Both the position numbers and the translations under genes were made by a program. A model generated the notes under the pieces. That model did not search any database. It was not told where the DNA came from and worked only from the letters and a program-made list of their open reading frames with translations. Below are positions 24,048 through 31,514 of a DNA stretch of 34,333 bases, in pieces. Origin of the DNA: JBECKQ01 sp040235375 (GTDB lineage Bacteria; Planctomycetota; Phycisphaerae; UBA1845). How positions within the stretch are numbered: the first letter of the stretch is position 1; each line of letters starts with the position of its first letter. The stretch lies in contig JBECKQ010000407.1 of the NCBI GenBank assembly GCA_040235375.1, positions 1-34,333 of the forward strand, in the 5' to 3' direction.

Positions 24048-24941
24048 GTGGCGATCATCATCGACGAATCGAAGAGAGTGCTCGTGCAGGGCATCACCGG
24101 CCGCGAAGGCATGGCCCGCACACGATTGATGAACGACTTCGGCACCCAGGTGGTGGCCGGCTGCACTCCGGGCAAGGGCGGCCAGGAGGTGCTCGGCGTA
24201 CCGGTGTTCGACACGGTCGAGGAGGCCATAGAAAACGTCGGCATGGTGGACGTGAGTGTCATCTTCGTGCCCGCGCCGTTGGTCAGGAGCGCCGCGCTCG
24301 AGGCCATCGCCGCCGGCATCAAGCTGTCCGTCCTCGTACCGGACCGCGTGCCGCTGTATGACGTACTCGAGATCGTCGCGGCCGCCCAGCGCGCCGGGCA
24401 CCGGTTCGTCGGCCCGAACACGCTCGGCGTTCTTTCAGTCGGCCGCGCCGTGCTGGGCATGATCGGCGGTCGCGCGGAGTCGGCGCGGGAGTGGTTCAAG
24501 CCCGGCCGGATCGGCGTCGCCTCGCGAAGCGGCGGCATGACCTCGTCAACCGGCTACTACCTCTCGAAGGCCAGCATCGGACTGTCAACGTTGTGTCACG
24601 TCGGCGGCGACTCCGTGATCGGCACTCCCCTGCCCGACGCCGTCGAGATGTTTCAGGACGACGACGATACGGATGGCGTCGTAATCTTCGGCGAGATCGG
24701 CGGTACGCAGGAGGAGCGCATCGCCGACCTGATGGAAGCGGGCCGTTTCACCAAGCCGCTCGTTGCTTACATCGGCGGCAAGGCCGCCACCGAGGGCACG
24801 CGATTTTCGCACGCGGGCGCCATCATCGAAGGCAATCGCGGCACGCACGAAAACAAGGTCAAACGACTTCGCCAGGCCGGCGCGACGGTGGTTACCGAGT
24901 TCGGCGATCTGCCCGAAGCTGCGAAGAAAGTGTTCTCCTGA
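24048..24941 (+). CDS. sucD: Succinyl-CoA synthetase (ADP/GDP-forming) alpha subunit
   Basis: The alpha subunit couples succinyl-CoA cleavage to nucleotide phosphorylation in the TCA cycle. The GTG at 24048 has AGGAG 10 nt upstream and gives 297 residues, the normal length. The CoA-binding QGITGREG near the N-terminus, VGPNTLG, the SRSGGMTSSTGYYLS/GGDSVIGT region and the phosphohistidine H255 in RFSHAGAII are all present. The beta subunit gene (sucC), normally directly upstream, is absent: the gene is divergent from the corA operon and followed only by a tiny open frame. The long in-frame extension upstream crosses corA antisense and is rejected. Confidence 0.95.
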   Translation: MAIIIDESKRVLVQGITGREGMARTRLMNDFGTQVVAGCTPGKGGQEVLGVPVFDTVEEAIENVGMVDVSVIFVPAPLVRSAALEAIAAGIKLSVLVPDRVPLYDVLEIVAAAQRAGHRFVGPNTLGVLSVGRAVLGMIGGRAESAREWFKPGRIGVASRSGGMTSSTGYYLSKASIGLSTLCHVGGDSVIGTPLPDAVEMFQDDDDTDGVVIFGEIGGTQEERIADLMEAGRFTKPLVAYIGGKAATEGTRFSHAGAIIEGNRGTHENKVKRLRQAGATVVTEFGDLPEAAKKVFS

Positions 24942-24971
24942 CCGGCTGGCGGCATTGGAGTAAGCTCAACG

Positions 24972-25073
24972 ATGTTCTTCGAAGGACTCTTCTCGGGGCT
25001 GGTGGGCTTGGGGGTGCTTTTCGGAGCGCTGCTGGTCTTCGTGTTCGCCGTCTCCCTCGGCAGCGCCCGTTGA
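24972..25073 (+). CDS. Putative 33-residue single-span membrane peptide
   Basis: An ATG at 24972 with a GGAG about 11 nt upstream opens a 33-residue frame, 30 nt after the sucD stop. After MFFEG it is almost wholly hydrophobic (VGLGVLFGALLVFVFAVSL) and ends in Ser-Ala-Arg, so it would form one membrane helix. The hydrophobic composition in high-GC DNA and the same strand and close spacing as sucD are the only support. It could also be chance. Confidence 0.4.
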   Translation: MFFEGLFSGLVGLGVLFGALLVFVFAVSLGSAR

Positions 25074-25092
25074 GTCGGTCGCCGAGCCGGTT

Positions 25093-26244
25093 TCAGTTCA
25101 TCGTCCGCCATTCGCGGCGTGGCAGGGCCACGCGCGCGGCACCGTGCCGTCCCACCTGGTAATCTCGCACGAGTTGCCCGATGCGCGAAGCTTCCGCTTC
25201 TCCCATGTCGGGTTCGATGGGCAGCGACAGAAGATGACCGACAACACTTCTGGTCACGTCAAGCGATGACACGGTGTGCGGAACGTGCCTCATGACCGGC
25301 TGGTCGGGAACGGCCACGGGAATCGGCACTTTCGCCTGGACGCCGTGGCCGGCCAATTGGGCCTGCAATCCTTCCGGATCGTCGCACTGGATCACATAGC
25401 GCTGGTAGACGTGAGAATCCGCGCTGCTTCGCGACTGCACGGTGATCTGTGGAACGCCGGTCAGAAAATCGTCGTATGTCTTCGCCAGTCGCGCCCGCAT
25501 CCGCATCCATTCGTCCAGATGGGCGATACGGAGGCGAAGGAAGGCGGCGATCAACGCGTCCAGCCGATAGTCAAGTCCCGGCAGAACCCACCGGCCTGAC
25601 GCATCGCAGCCATGCTGGACGAGCACACGCGCTCGCTGGGCGGCATCGCCGTCGCTCGTCGTGATCAGCCCCGCGTTGCCCAGGGCGCGCCCTGCGGACA
25701 GGTGAAAGCACCCCAGCCGGCCGAGCGAACCGACCGCCTGATCGTTGATCCGGGCACCGGCCGCCTCCGCCGCATCTTCGATCACGTCCACATACGCGGC
25801 GCCTTCCCGCGCTGCGTCTTGAACGCCGGCCACATCCGCGGCCCGACCGAACAGGTGAACCGCGAGCACCGCCCGCGTGCGATGCGTCAGGCACTCCTGC
25901 ACTGATTCCGGTGAAATCGTCCACGTCTCGGCGTCCACGTCGGCGAAAACGAGCCGTGCGCCCGCATGTGCCACCGGCGCGATCGCCGCGAGCGGCGCCA
26001 GCGCGGGGACGATCACCTCGTCTCCCTGGCGGATCCCGATGGCAGCCAAGGCCAGATGGATTGCCGTCGCCCCCGACCCGGTCGCGACGGCGTGGTCCGC
26101 GCCGACGTACGCGGCCCATCGCTGTTCGAGCGCGGCCACCGCGTCGCCGCCGCCCGACCCCCTTCCCAATGCCTCAAAGATCGCCAATTCAAGAGCTGAT
26201 TTCTCGATGGAATCGGGCAGAGCGGGGCCGACGGTGCTGATCAT
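25093..26244 (-). CDS. DegT/DnrJ/EryC1/StrS family protein with Arg in place of the PLP lysine
   Basis: A 383-residue fold-type I protein of the sugar-aminotransferase family. The ATG at 26244 has GGAG 8 nt upstream. It aligns without gaps to the aminotransferase at 13554 through residue 190: D157 of VIEDAA is kept, but Q160 is Glu and the Schiff-base lysine is R186 (codon CGC at 25689-25687, in LSAGRALG). The following glycine-rich loop is three residues shorter (AGLITT against AGDGGIVTT). A lysine-free protein cannot form the normal internal aldimine. It may be a sugar-binding or non-catalytic homologue, or use another chemistry, as in ColD-type dehydratases with His at this place. It is divergent from the formyltransferase gene. 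Confidence 0.85.
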   Translation of the reverse strand: MISTVGPALPDSIEKSALELAIFEALGRGSGGGDAVAALEQRWAAYVGADHAVATGSGATAIHLALAAIGIRQGDEVIVPALAPLAAIAPVAHAGARLVFADVDAETWTISPESVQECLTHRTRAVLAVHLFGRAADVAGVQDAAREGAAYVDVIEDAAEAAGARINDQAVGSLGRLGCFHLSAGRALGNAGLITTSDGDAAQRARVLVQHGCDASGRWVLPGLDYRLDALIAAFLRLRIAHLDEWMRMRARLAKTYDDFLTGVPQITVQSRSSADSHVYQRYVIQCDDPEGLQAQLAGHGVQAKVPIPVAVPDQPVMRHVPHTVSSLDVTRSVVGHLLSLPIEPDMGEAEASRIGQLVRDYQVGRHGAARVALPRREWRTMN

Positions 26245-26353
26245 GAACGCGCTCCAGATGTCGCTCGACGACCGGGAGGTGGGTTGCTTCCCCTGGGGCA
26301 GTCGCAACAGCCGATAAAAGCCTGCCTGTCAGGTATATCGGTCGCTCGTATGT

Positions 26354-26390
26354 CCGGTCTTAACGAACAAGTTTTTTTGTTTCGAGCCGG
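26354..26390. promoter_or_regulatory. AT-rich imperfect stem-loop between divergent genes
   Basis: Within the 245 nt between the divergent DegT-like and formyltransferase genes, CGAACAA (26364-26370) pairs with TTGTTTCG (26377-26384) with one bulged T around a T-rich loop. It is flanked by CCGG on both sides. The patch is strikingly AT-rich for this DNA and probably belongs to the control region of the two genes. A protein site or terminator is equally possible. Confidence 0.3.
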
Positions 26391-26489
26391 CCTGCCGCTA
26401 TTCGATCCGTCGTTTCTACCGCGCGCCACGACACGCTCCTCCATAATGGCGCGCCAAGGCACGCAGGTTCGCTGTCCGATAAACAACGC

Positions 26490-27317
26490 ATGAACGTGGT
26501 CGTACTAACTGCGGGCAAGCCGGCCCACCGCTATGTGGTCAACAACCTCCATGCGCGGCGCCGGCTCGCGTTGGTCATCGTCGCTGGTGTAAACACCCGC
26601 GATTCCATCCCGAGATTGCGACGCGGGTACTGGTCCGTCGCGCGCCGCTGGGGCGAGGCCGTCGCTGGCGATCGCTCCGCAGCCGGCGTACGCCGCGATC
26701 GACGCCGCCTCGCACGATTTGAGAGCCGTCTTCTCAGGCGCGCACTGCTGCGGGAGCTGGGCATCGACGAGCGATACGGCTTCTCACCCGATCTGCACGT
26801 CGAGACGGTATCGAGCCTCAATGCCCCGGACACCGCCAGCATGATCGAACACTGCAACGCCAACCTGCTGTTGTTGCTCGGCTGCCCCATCGTCCGGCCG
26901 CCCGTGCTGACCGCGGCGGAGTTGGGCGCATTGAACTTGCACACGTCCATCCTGCCGGCGTTCCGCGGCTGTCACCCCGAGCACTGGATACTCTTGACCG
27001 GCCGGCACGACTGCGCCGGCGTCACGGTCCACTGGGCGACCGACGGTCTCGACGCCGGTGACATTGTGCGTCAGCAGCGTGTGCCGGTCAGACCTGGGGA
27101 CAATCCATTCGCGCTTCGCTGCCGCTGCCTTCGCGCCTCAGTCGATCTACTCGCAGAGACCATCGACGCGTTGAGGCGTGATGAGCGCCCCGGAGCCCCG
27201 CAGGTGCAGGCGGGGCACGTTTATCGATCCGCTCAGCTCACGCCCGAGTTGCGCTGGATGTGTTATCGCGGTGGCCGCATCACGGACGCACAGGAGGTGG
27301 CAGCGTGCCCGCGTTGA
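26490..27317 (+). CDS. Formyltransferase family protein (probable sugar N-formyltransferase)
   Basis: A 275-residue member of the formyl_transf_N family (10-formyl-THF donor). The catalytic pattern is clear: LNLHTSILPAFRG holds Asn, His and the SxLPxxRG element, and HWATDGLDAGDIV holds the catalytic Asp. Compared with Met-tRNA formyltransferase it lacks the C-terminal tRNA-binding domain. It has an Arg-rich N-terminal half instead, as in sugar formyltransferases of O-antigen loci that formylate dTDP- or GDP-amino sugars. The start is an ATG at 26490 without a strong ribosome-binding site. The next gene's start overlaps its last 13 nt. The DegT-like neighbour supports an amino-sugar role, but that neighbour lacks the PLP lysine. 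Confidence 0.82.
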   Translation: MNVVVLTAGKPAHRYVVNNLHARRRLALVIVAGVNTRDSIPRLRRGYWSVARRWGEAVAGDRSAAGVRRDRRRLARFESRLLRRALLRELGIDERYGFSPDLHVETVSSLNAPDTASMIEHCNANLLLLLGCPIVRPPVLTAAELGALNLHTSILPAFRGCHPEHWILLTGRHDCAGVTVHWATDGLDAGDIVRQQRVPVRPGDNPFALRCRCLRASVDLLAETIDALRRDERPGAPQVQAGHVYRSAQLTPELRWMCYRGGRITDAQEVAACPR

Positions 27318-28660
27318 CGAAGTCACCACTCAGGCCACGCGCGGCCGGCGCCGTTTCTCACGCGGTGCGTCTGCGCTCGTGGCCGCATCCCTATCCCGCC
27401 GCGCTGGCGATCTGCAACGACATCGACTGCACGACGTGGCCCGACTTCCTCGAGATTCACCGCTTCCTCAACACGACGCGGTCAACGCCCTTCGGCGACG
27501 GGCTCGGCCTGCCCATCGGCGACAGCTACTGGCTGTACACCGTCCGCCCGGACAACGATCCCGGCTTCGCGTACTTCGACGAGCTTGACGGCCGGCCGTC
27601 GCCGCTCGCTCCGCGCATGCGTGAGCTCATGCACGCCGGTGTGCTCAACGTGCTCCACACGTACGGAAACTTCTCGCAACGCGGCGGATTCCGCCGCTAT
27701 CACGCCGAGCGCGCGGCCGCCGAGCTCAATCGTTGGAACGTTCACCCGCTCGTCTGGGTCAACCACGGGGATTGTCACAACTTCCAGAACATCCACGGCC
27801 CTTCAACCGGCGAGACGTTCGCCGGAGGCCGGAAGCACCGCTGCGGGACCGACGGCGTGCCCGTCGCCAACCTCGAGTATCACCTCGACATCACGCACCG
27901 ATTAGGCATTCGCTACCTGTGGGTGCACGAGCTCGTGCAGGACATCGGCCAGGATCGGCCGCTGAGTGCCTGGGAGCATCACTTGCGCGGCAACGCGATC
28001 AAGACCGACCGGTGGCTTCGCCGCGACGCGAAAGAAGTTGCCCGGGCGTGGCTCGATCGCAACGGGCACGGCGTGCCGCGAGGCATGGTGGACAATCGGC
28101 TCCTGCGGCAGCACCCGCTGGATCCCGGCCCGTTCTACCGTTTTCGACGGTTCGGCCGCTTCGGCCCGGACTGCATGTCGCACCTGCCGCTGCTGCTGGC
28201 TGACGCCCAGCTCGACGCGCTCGCCGACAGCGGCGGCGTGATGATCCTGTTCGCCCATCTCGGGAAACGGCCGGAACCCACGTTGCCCGTCTTCACCACC
28301 GAGGCCGCCAACGCGCTTCGCGGCCTCGCGCGGCGACACCACGAGGGAAACCTGTATGTCGAAACCACCAGCCGGTTGCTGTACTACGTCACCGTTCGAG
28401 ATCATCTCGAGTGGTCGGTGCAGGACGCCGGCGATCACGTGATCATCGATATCAAGCAGGTGTGCGATCCGGTCATCGGGACATTTCGTCCCCGCGTCAA
28501 CGATCTCGCCGGAATCTGCTTCGAGGTGCGCGGCGAGAAGCCGCCGGCCGTGAGGCTGTCCGGCCGGCCGACGCTCGCCGCACAAGTCGAACGCAAAGGG
28601 CGTACGTATTTCGCGCAGTTCCCGCCGAACAAGCTGGATGTCGGCGATCTTCTGGAGTGA
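27305..28660 (+). CDS. Putative NodB-like (CE4/WbmS-like) polysaccharide deacetylase-fold protein
   Basis: A 451-residue protein starting at a GTG with a perfect AGGAGGT 6 nt upstream, overlapping the formyltransferase by 13 nt. Not a family I recognise with certainty. Residues 37-42 (CNDIDC) resemble the paired aspartates of NodB motif 1. H154-x3-H158 in VNHGDCHN matches the spacing of motif 2, so D39/D41, H154 and H158 could bind a metal. H118 in LHTYGNF is another candidate. The C-terminal 80 residues look like an added beta domain (HVIIDIKQV, EVRGEKPPAVRLSGRP). Coupling to the formyltransferase suggests editing of acylated sugars. There is no signal peptide, so it is likely cytoplasmic. 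Confidence 0.6.
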   Translation: MPALTKSPLRPRAAGAVSHAVRLRSWPHPYPAALAICNDIDCTTWPDFLEIHRFLNTTRSTPFGDGLGLPIGDSYWLYTVRPDNDPGFAYFDELDGRPSPLAPRMRELMHAGVLNVLHTYGNFSQRGGFRRYHAERAAAELNRWNVHPLVWVNHGDCHNFQNIHGPSTGETFAGGRKHRCGTDGVPVANLEYHLDITHRLGIRYLWVHELVQDIGQDRPLSAWEHHLRGNAIKTDRWLRRDAKEVARAWLDRNGHGVPRGMVDNRLLRQHPLDPGPFYRFRRFGRFGPDCMSHLPLLLADAQLDALADSGGVMILFAHLGKRPEPTLPVFTTEAANALRGLARRHHEGNLYVETTSRLLYYVTVRDHLEWSVQDAGDHVIIDIKQVCDPVIGTFRPRVNDLAGICFEVRGEKPPAVRLSGRPTLAAQVERKGRTYFAQFPPNKLDVGDLLE

Positions 28661-28689
28661 ATGTCGCCTGGTTCGGCGATTTGACCGAT

Positions 28690-28965
28690 CCGGCGAGCCC
28701 ACATCACGATCGACTGGCCGAGCGGCGGAGTGAACAGGCGCTCGATCGCGTCGATCAGCGGCACAAGCCGGTTGAACGTCCGGGCGGCGTGCAACGGAAT
28801 CTGCGTGCGCCGCAGGACTCTCACGCACCAGAACCCGCCGAGCACGACCAGCGCCTTCATGTAGAAGCACTTCACCGGTCGCAGACCCGCGGCGGAGAAT
28901 AGGCGTGCGAGCGACCAGCGTACGCAGTCCGCGCCCGTCGTGATTACGGGCGTAGTGACGGACAC
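28690..28965 (-). pseudogene. Remnant of a methyltransferase C-terminus
   Basis: On the minus strand residues such as VRWSLARLFSAAGLRPV, then an aromatic/basic stretch and LFTPPLGQSIVMWARR read like the last 80 or so residues of a class I methyltransferase (helix, AGF turn, and the final G-S-[IV] strand). The SAM-binding core is absent: an in-frame TAA stands three codons upstream of the first possible start (GTG 28965). The frame then runs without a stop into the antisense of the preceding gene. This fits a decayed, truncated copy. A chance frame cannot be fully excluded. Confidence 0.45.
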
Positions 28966-29236
28966 AGCAGTTTATTGGTGGTGCGACCGGTCCGTTTTTC
29001 TTGTCCCCGCACCGGCGCAGTACAAATCGAAGTCGGCCGGCTGCCTGTCGAGCCGGGCACGACAGGACGCTTGCCCGGCACCGCGCCGGAATCGCGCGTT
29101 TTTCCTTTCTAAACCCGAGCGTCGGAACGTCCGAATAAACGATAGCGTCGTGTGACATCCGCTCGGCCAGACGGCCCAGCGGCGGAGGGGCGCGAACGTT
29201 GCGCCGGATCTGGATTACCACGAGAACAGCTCGGTC
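28966..29236. other. Non-coding stretch ahead of the second GT-C gene
   Basis: Together with the methyltransferase remnant this makes 576 nt (28661-29236) with no intact gene. It has lower GC than its flanks and holds a terminator-like hairpin at 29082-29103. No promoter of good quality was found before the ATG at 29237. Confidence 0.5.
29082..29103 (+). terminator. Weak intrinsic terminator candidate
   Basis: CGCGC (29082-29086), a 7 nt loop and GCGCG (29094-29098) are followed directly by five T residues. The stem is short. It could end transcription from the formyltransferase operon, about 420 nt upstream. Confidence 0.3.
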
Positions 29237-30823
29237 ATGGATACCACTATCGCCGACAAACAGCGCGCTCCGCGCGTTGGCGTCTGCATCCTCCTGCTCG
29301 TGCTGATGGCCGCTGCCACGCTTCGTTTCGCCGACCTTGGGCGTGGCAGTCTGTCCCAAGATAAGGACTTCCGGTTGAGCCAGGTGGATCACGGCACCGA
29401 CCTGCGCTGGTTTCCGCCGCTCGTGATTCCGATCAACAAGGTCGCGCTCGCCGTGGCCGGCAACAACGAGTTCGGCCTCCGCCTGCCCACGGCGCTCGCC
29501 GGGCTGGCCTGCGTCATCGTTCTGTACGCCTTCACCCGCCGATATTTCGATCCCTGGGCGGGCTTGTGCGTTGCCGCTGTCGCCGCCGTTCATCCCCTGC
29601 TCGTCAATTACGGGTCGCGCGTGTTGAAGGAGTTCGGCTACGAGTCGCTGTTCTGCGTGCTGATTTGCTGGGCGGGGATGGCCGCCTGCCGCCAACTGAG
29701 TCGCAGAAACATCGTCATCTTTGCGGCGATCTGCTTGCTCGGGCTGCTCATCGCCTACTCGCCGACGCTGCTGATCGGGGCGTGGCTTCCGGTGCTCCTG
29801 GTCGTGGCGTGGCGAGGCGGTGATCGTCGCGCTCTGCTCCAGCTTCTCATCGTGGCATTCGTTCTTGGTCTCATCATCGGTGCGTGCTATCTGTGGTACT
29901 CCGGCAGCGCGACACGGGCGGTCGCCAGCGACCACTACGGCTCGGGGTATCACGCCTGGCCTGACTCATACTCGCTCGCCGGCCTGGCGGCCTGGGCCAA
30001 GCGCGCCTACTACGGCACCGCGCTGATCCTGCTTGGCATCGAGTGGACCTGGTACCCGGTCAACTGGATTATCGGTACGCTCGAGGTCGTCGCCATCGCC
30101 GCGGCGCTGGGCATTTGCTGGCGCCGATCCCGTGAGATGTGTGCCGCGATCCTGCTCCTGGCGCTCGGCCTCGGCGTCGTCGGTGCGGCCCGGCTGTGGC
30201 CGGTCGGCGCGATTCACGCCATGACGTTTGCCGTGCCGCTGGCGTGCATCTTCATCGGCTGCGGCTTGCGGCACATCGCCGGCCGGCTCGGCGGCAACGC
30301 CGCGACCGCCGTCTTGATCGCAGGCTGCATCGCGATCCCCGGCGTCCGCGCCGCGAAGCATACGATCATCGAACCCGAGAAGAACGAGCAGCTCCGCCCC
30401 GTGCTCGAATACGTTCTGGCCGAGGCAAAGGCGGGCGACGGCGTGTTCGTGTACCATGCTGCCGGGTCGGCGTTCCAATTCTACTGGCCGTCGTTGGGCA
30501 AGGATGCCGGCCGATCTCTCGACGAATTGCCCCTACTGATCGAGCCCGGCTCGGACCGCGGCGATTTCGAAGCCTTCCGCGATCGATTCGATTCGTTCCT
30601 CGCCGACCACGGTCGTGTGTGGTTCATCTTCACCCACAATTGGCGTGATGAGCGCGAAAAGTGGATCGGCCACCTCACCACGAGGTACGAGCTGGTCGAC
30701 GCCTGCACGATCGCCGACGCCTCGGCGCATCTCGTTACTCGCCGCTCCCCGGCGGTGGGCAATGATGTCGCAACAACTGTCGCACCCAATCCGAGTCGCG
30801 ACGAATCCGACCCGCGACCGTAA
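29237..30823 (+). CDS. GT-C (GT39/PMT-like) membrane glycosyltransferase
   Basis: A 528-residue polytopic protein with about 10-11 hydrophobic segments in the first 350 residues and a soluble domain behind them. The first external loop, after membrane segment one (VGVCILLLVLMAAATLRF), contains GRGSLSQDKDF. The acidic pair stands where GT-C enzymes of the PMT/ArnT kind have their catalytic Asp/Glu. Then come NEFGLRLPTALAGL and HPLLVNYGSRVLKEFGYESL, both typical of this class. The C-terminal domain has GDGVFVYHAAGSAFQFYW, as in other bacterial GT39-like proteins. It would move sugar from a polyprenyl carrier to a glycan or protein outside the membrane. The acceptor is unknown. Confidence 0.82.
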   Translation: MDTTIADKQRAPRVGVCILLLVLMAAATLRFADLGRGSLSQDKDFRLSQVDHGTDLRWFPPLVIPINKVALAVAGNNEFGLRLPTALAGLACVIVLYAFTRRYFDPWAGLCVAAVAAVHPLLVNYGSRVLKEFGYESLFCVLICWAGMAACRQLSRRNIVIFAAICLLGLLIAYSPTLLIGAWLPVLLVVAWRGGDRRALLQLLIVAFVLGLIIGACYLWYSGSATRAVASDHYGSGYHAWPDSYSLAGLAAWAKRAYYGTALILLGIEWTWYPVNWIIGTLEVVAIAAALGICWRRSREMCAAILLLALGLGVVGAARLWPVGAIHAMTFAVPLACIFIGCGLRHIAGRLGGNAATAVLIAGCIAIPGVRAAKHTIIEPEKNEQLRPVLEYVLAEAKAGDGVFVYHAAGSAFQFYWPSLGKDAGRSLDELPLLIEPGSDRGDFEAFRDRFDSFLADHGRVWFIFTHNWRDEREKWIGHLTTRYELVDACTIADASAHLVTRRSPAVGNDVATTVAPNPSRDESDPRP

Positions 30824-30962
30824 GTAGGCGGAGTGACGCCGATACGCGTTCAATCGCCCACTGCAATCCGTACGGTTTTCTCGTTCGTCTCAACCAACGA
30901 TAAGCGTCTCCACTTGTGGATGCTGGACATCCGCACGATTGCCCGATACGAAAGACGCCGAA

Positions 30963-31496
30963 ATGACCAAGATCATGGTGGTCAACTCGGCCTGGCGGAA
31001 GCGTAAGGCGTTTGCGATCGGGGCGGCCATCGCCGCGGTTTGGGCTGCCATGATGTTCGGCTTCGGCCGATGGGAGGAAGCGTCCGGCTACAGCATGCCT
31101 GACTTGGCGATGGCTTTCATCTCCGTCATGATCCTGGTGTGGCCGATCGTAGCCCTTGTAATCTTCTATCGCCGTCTTCCCAACGCCTGGGTCGGATTAT
31201 CCTATGCGTTAGGCTTTGGTGGCAGCTGGTTTCTTGCATTTCAGCTCCTTCTGGGGATTGAAGTCTGGAACTGGTCCGGCCTGCAGCCAGAATTCGCCTA
31301 CCCGGTCCCCGTCTTTGTTGGCGGAAACATGGTCGCGTGGGGACTGTGCCGTCTGTTTCGTGGCGAGATCATTGTTCAGGATGGGACGTTGTGCTCGAAA
31401 TGCGGTTATTCGCTCATCGGTAACGTGAGCGGCCGATGCCCCGAGTGCGGAGAAGCGTCGCGAGTCACAATTGAGACGATCGGCCCGGATGGATGA
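30963..31496 (+). CDS. Membrane protein with C-terminal zinc ribbon
   Basis: A 177-residue protein from the ATG at 30963; a TTG at 30939 is the other option. It has three to four hydrophobic segments between about 15 and 130 (AFAIGAAIAAVWAAMMF, FISVMILVWPIVALVIFY, GFGGSWFLAFQLLLGI, VPVFVGGNMVAWGLCRLF). A cytoplasmic tail holds four cysteines at 144, 147, 159 and 162 in the pattern CxxCGYSLIGN...CPECG. This type of zinc ribbon recurs in very many planctomycete membrane proteins and is the best lineage clue here. Function is unknown. It is isolated, with the glycosyltransferase pair convergent 18 nt away. Confidence 0.75.
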   Translation: MTKIMVVNSAWRKRKAFAIGAAIAAVWAAMMFGFGRWEEASGYSMPDLAMAFISVMILVWPIVALVIFYRRLPNAWVGLSYALGFGGSWFLAFQLLLGIEVWNWSGLQPEFAYPVPVFVGGNMVAWGLCRLFRGEIIVQDGTLCSKCGYSLIGNVSGRCPECGEASRVTIETIGPDG

Positions 31497-31514
31497 CTGG
31501 GGCCACTACCGTCG

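Noticed and set aside
23655..24401. An N-terminal extension of CorA over the sucD region.
   Set aside because: It is antisense to sucD and outside the CorA family's length; a small gene with a strong ribosome-binding site occupies part of it in another frame.
27902..29953. A 683-codon open frame on the minus strand.
   Set aside because: It covers parts of two real plus-strand genes in antisense and has no recognisable domain. The methyltransferase-like remnant in this area is in another frame.
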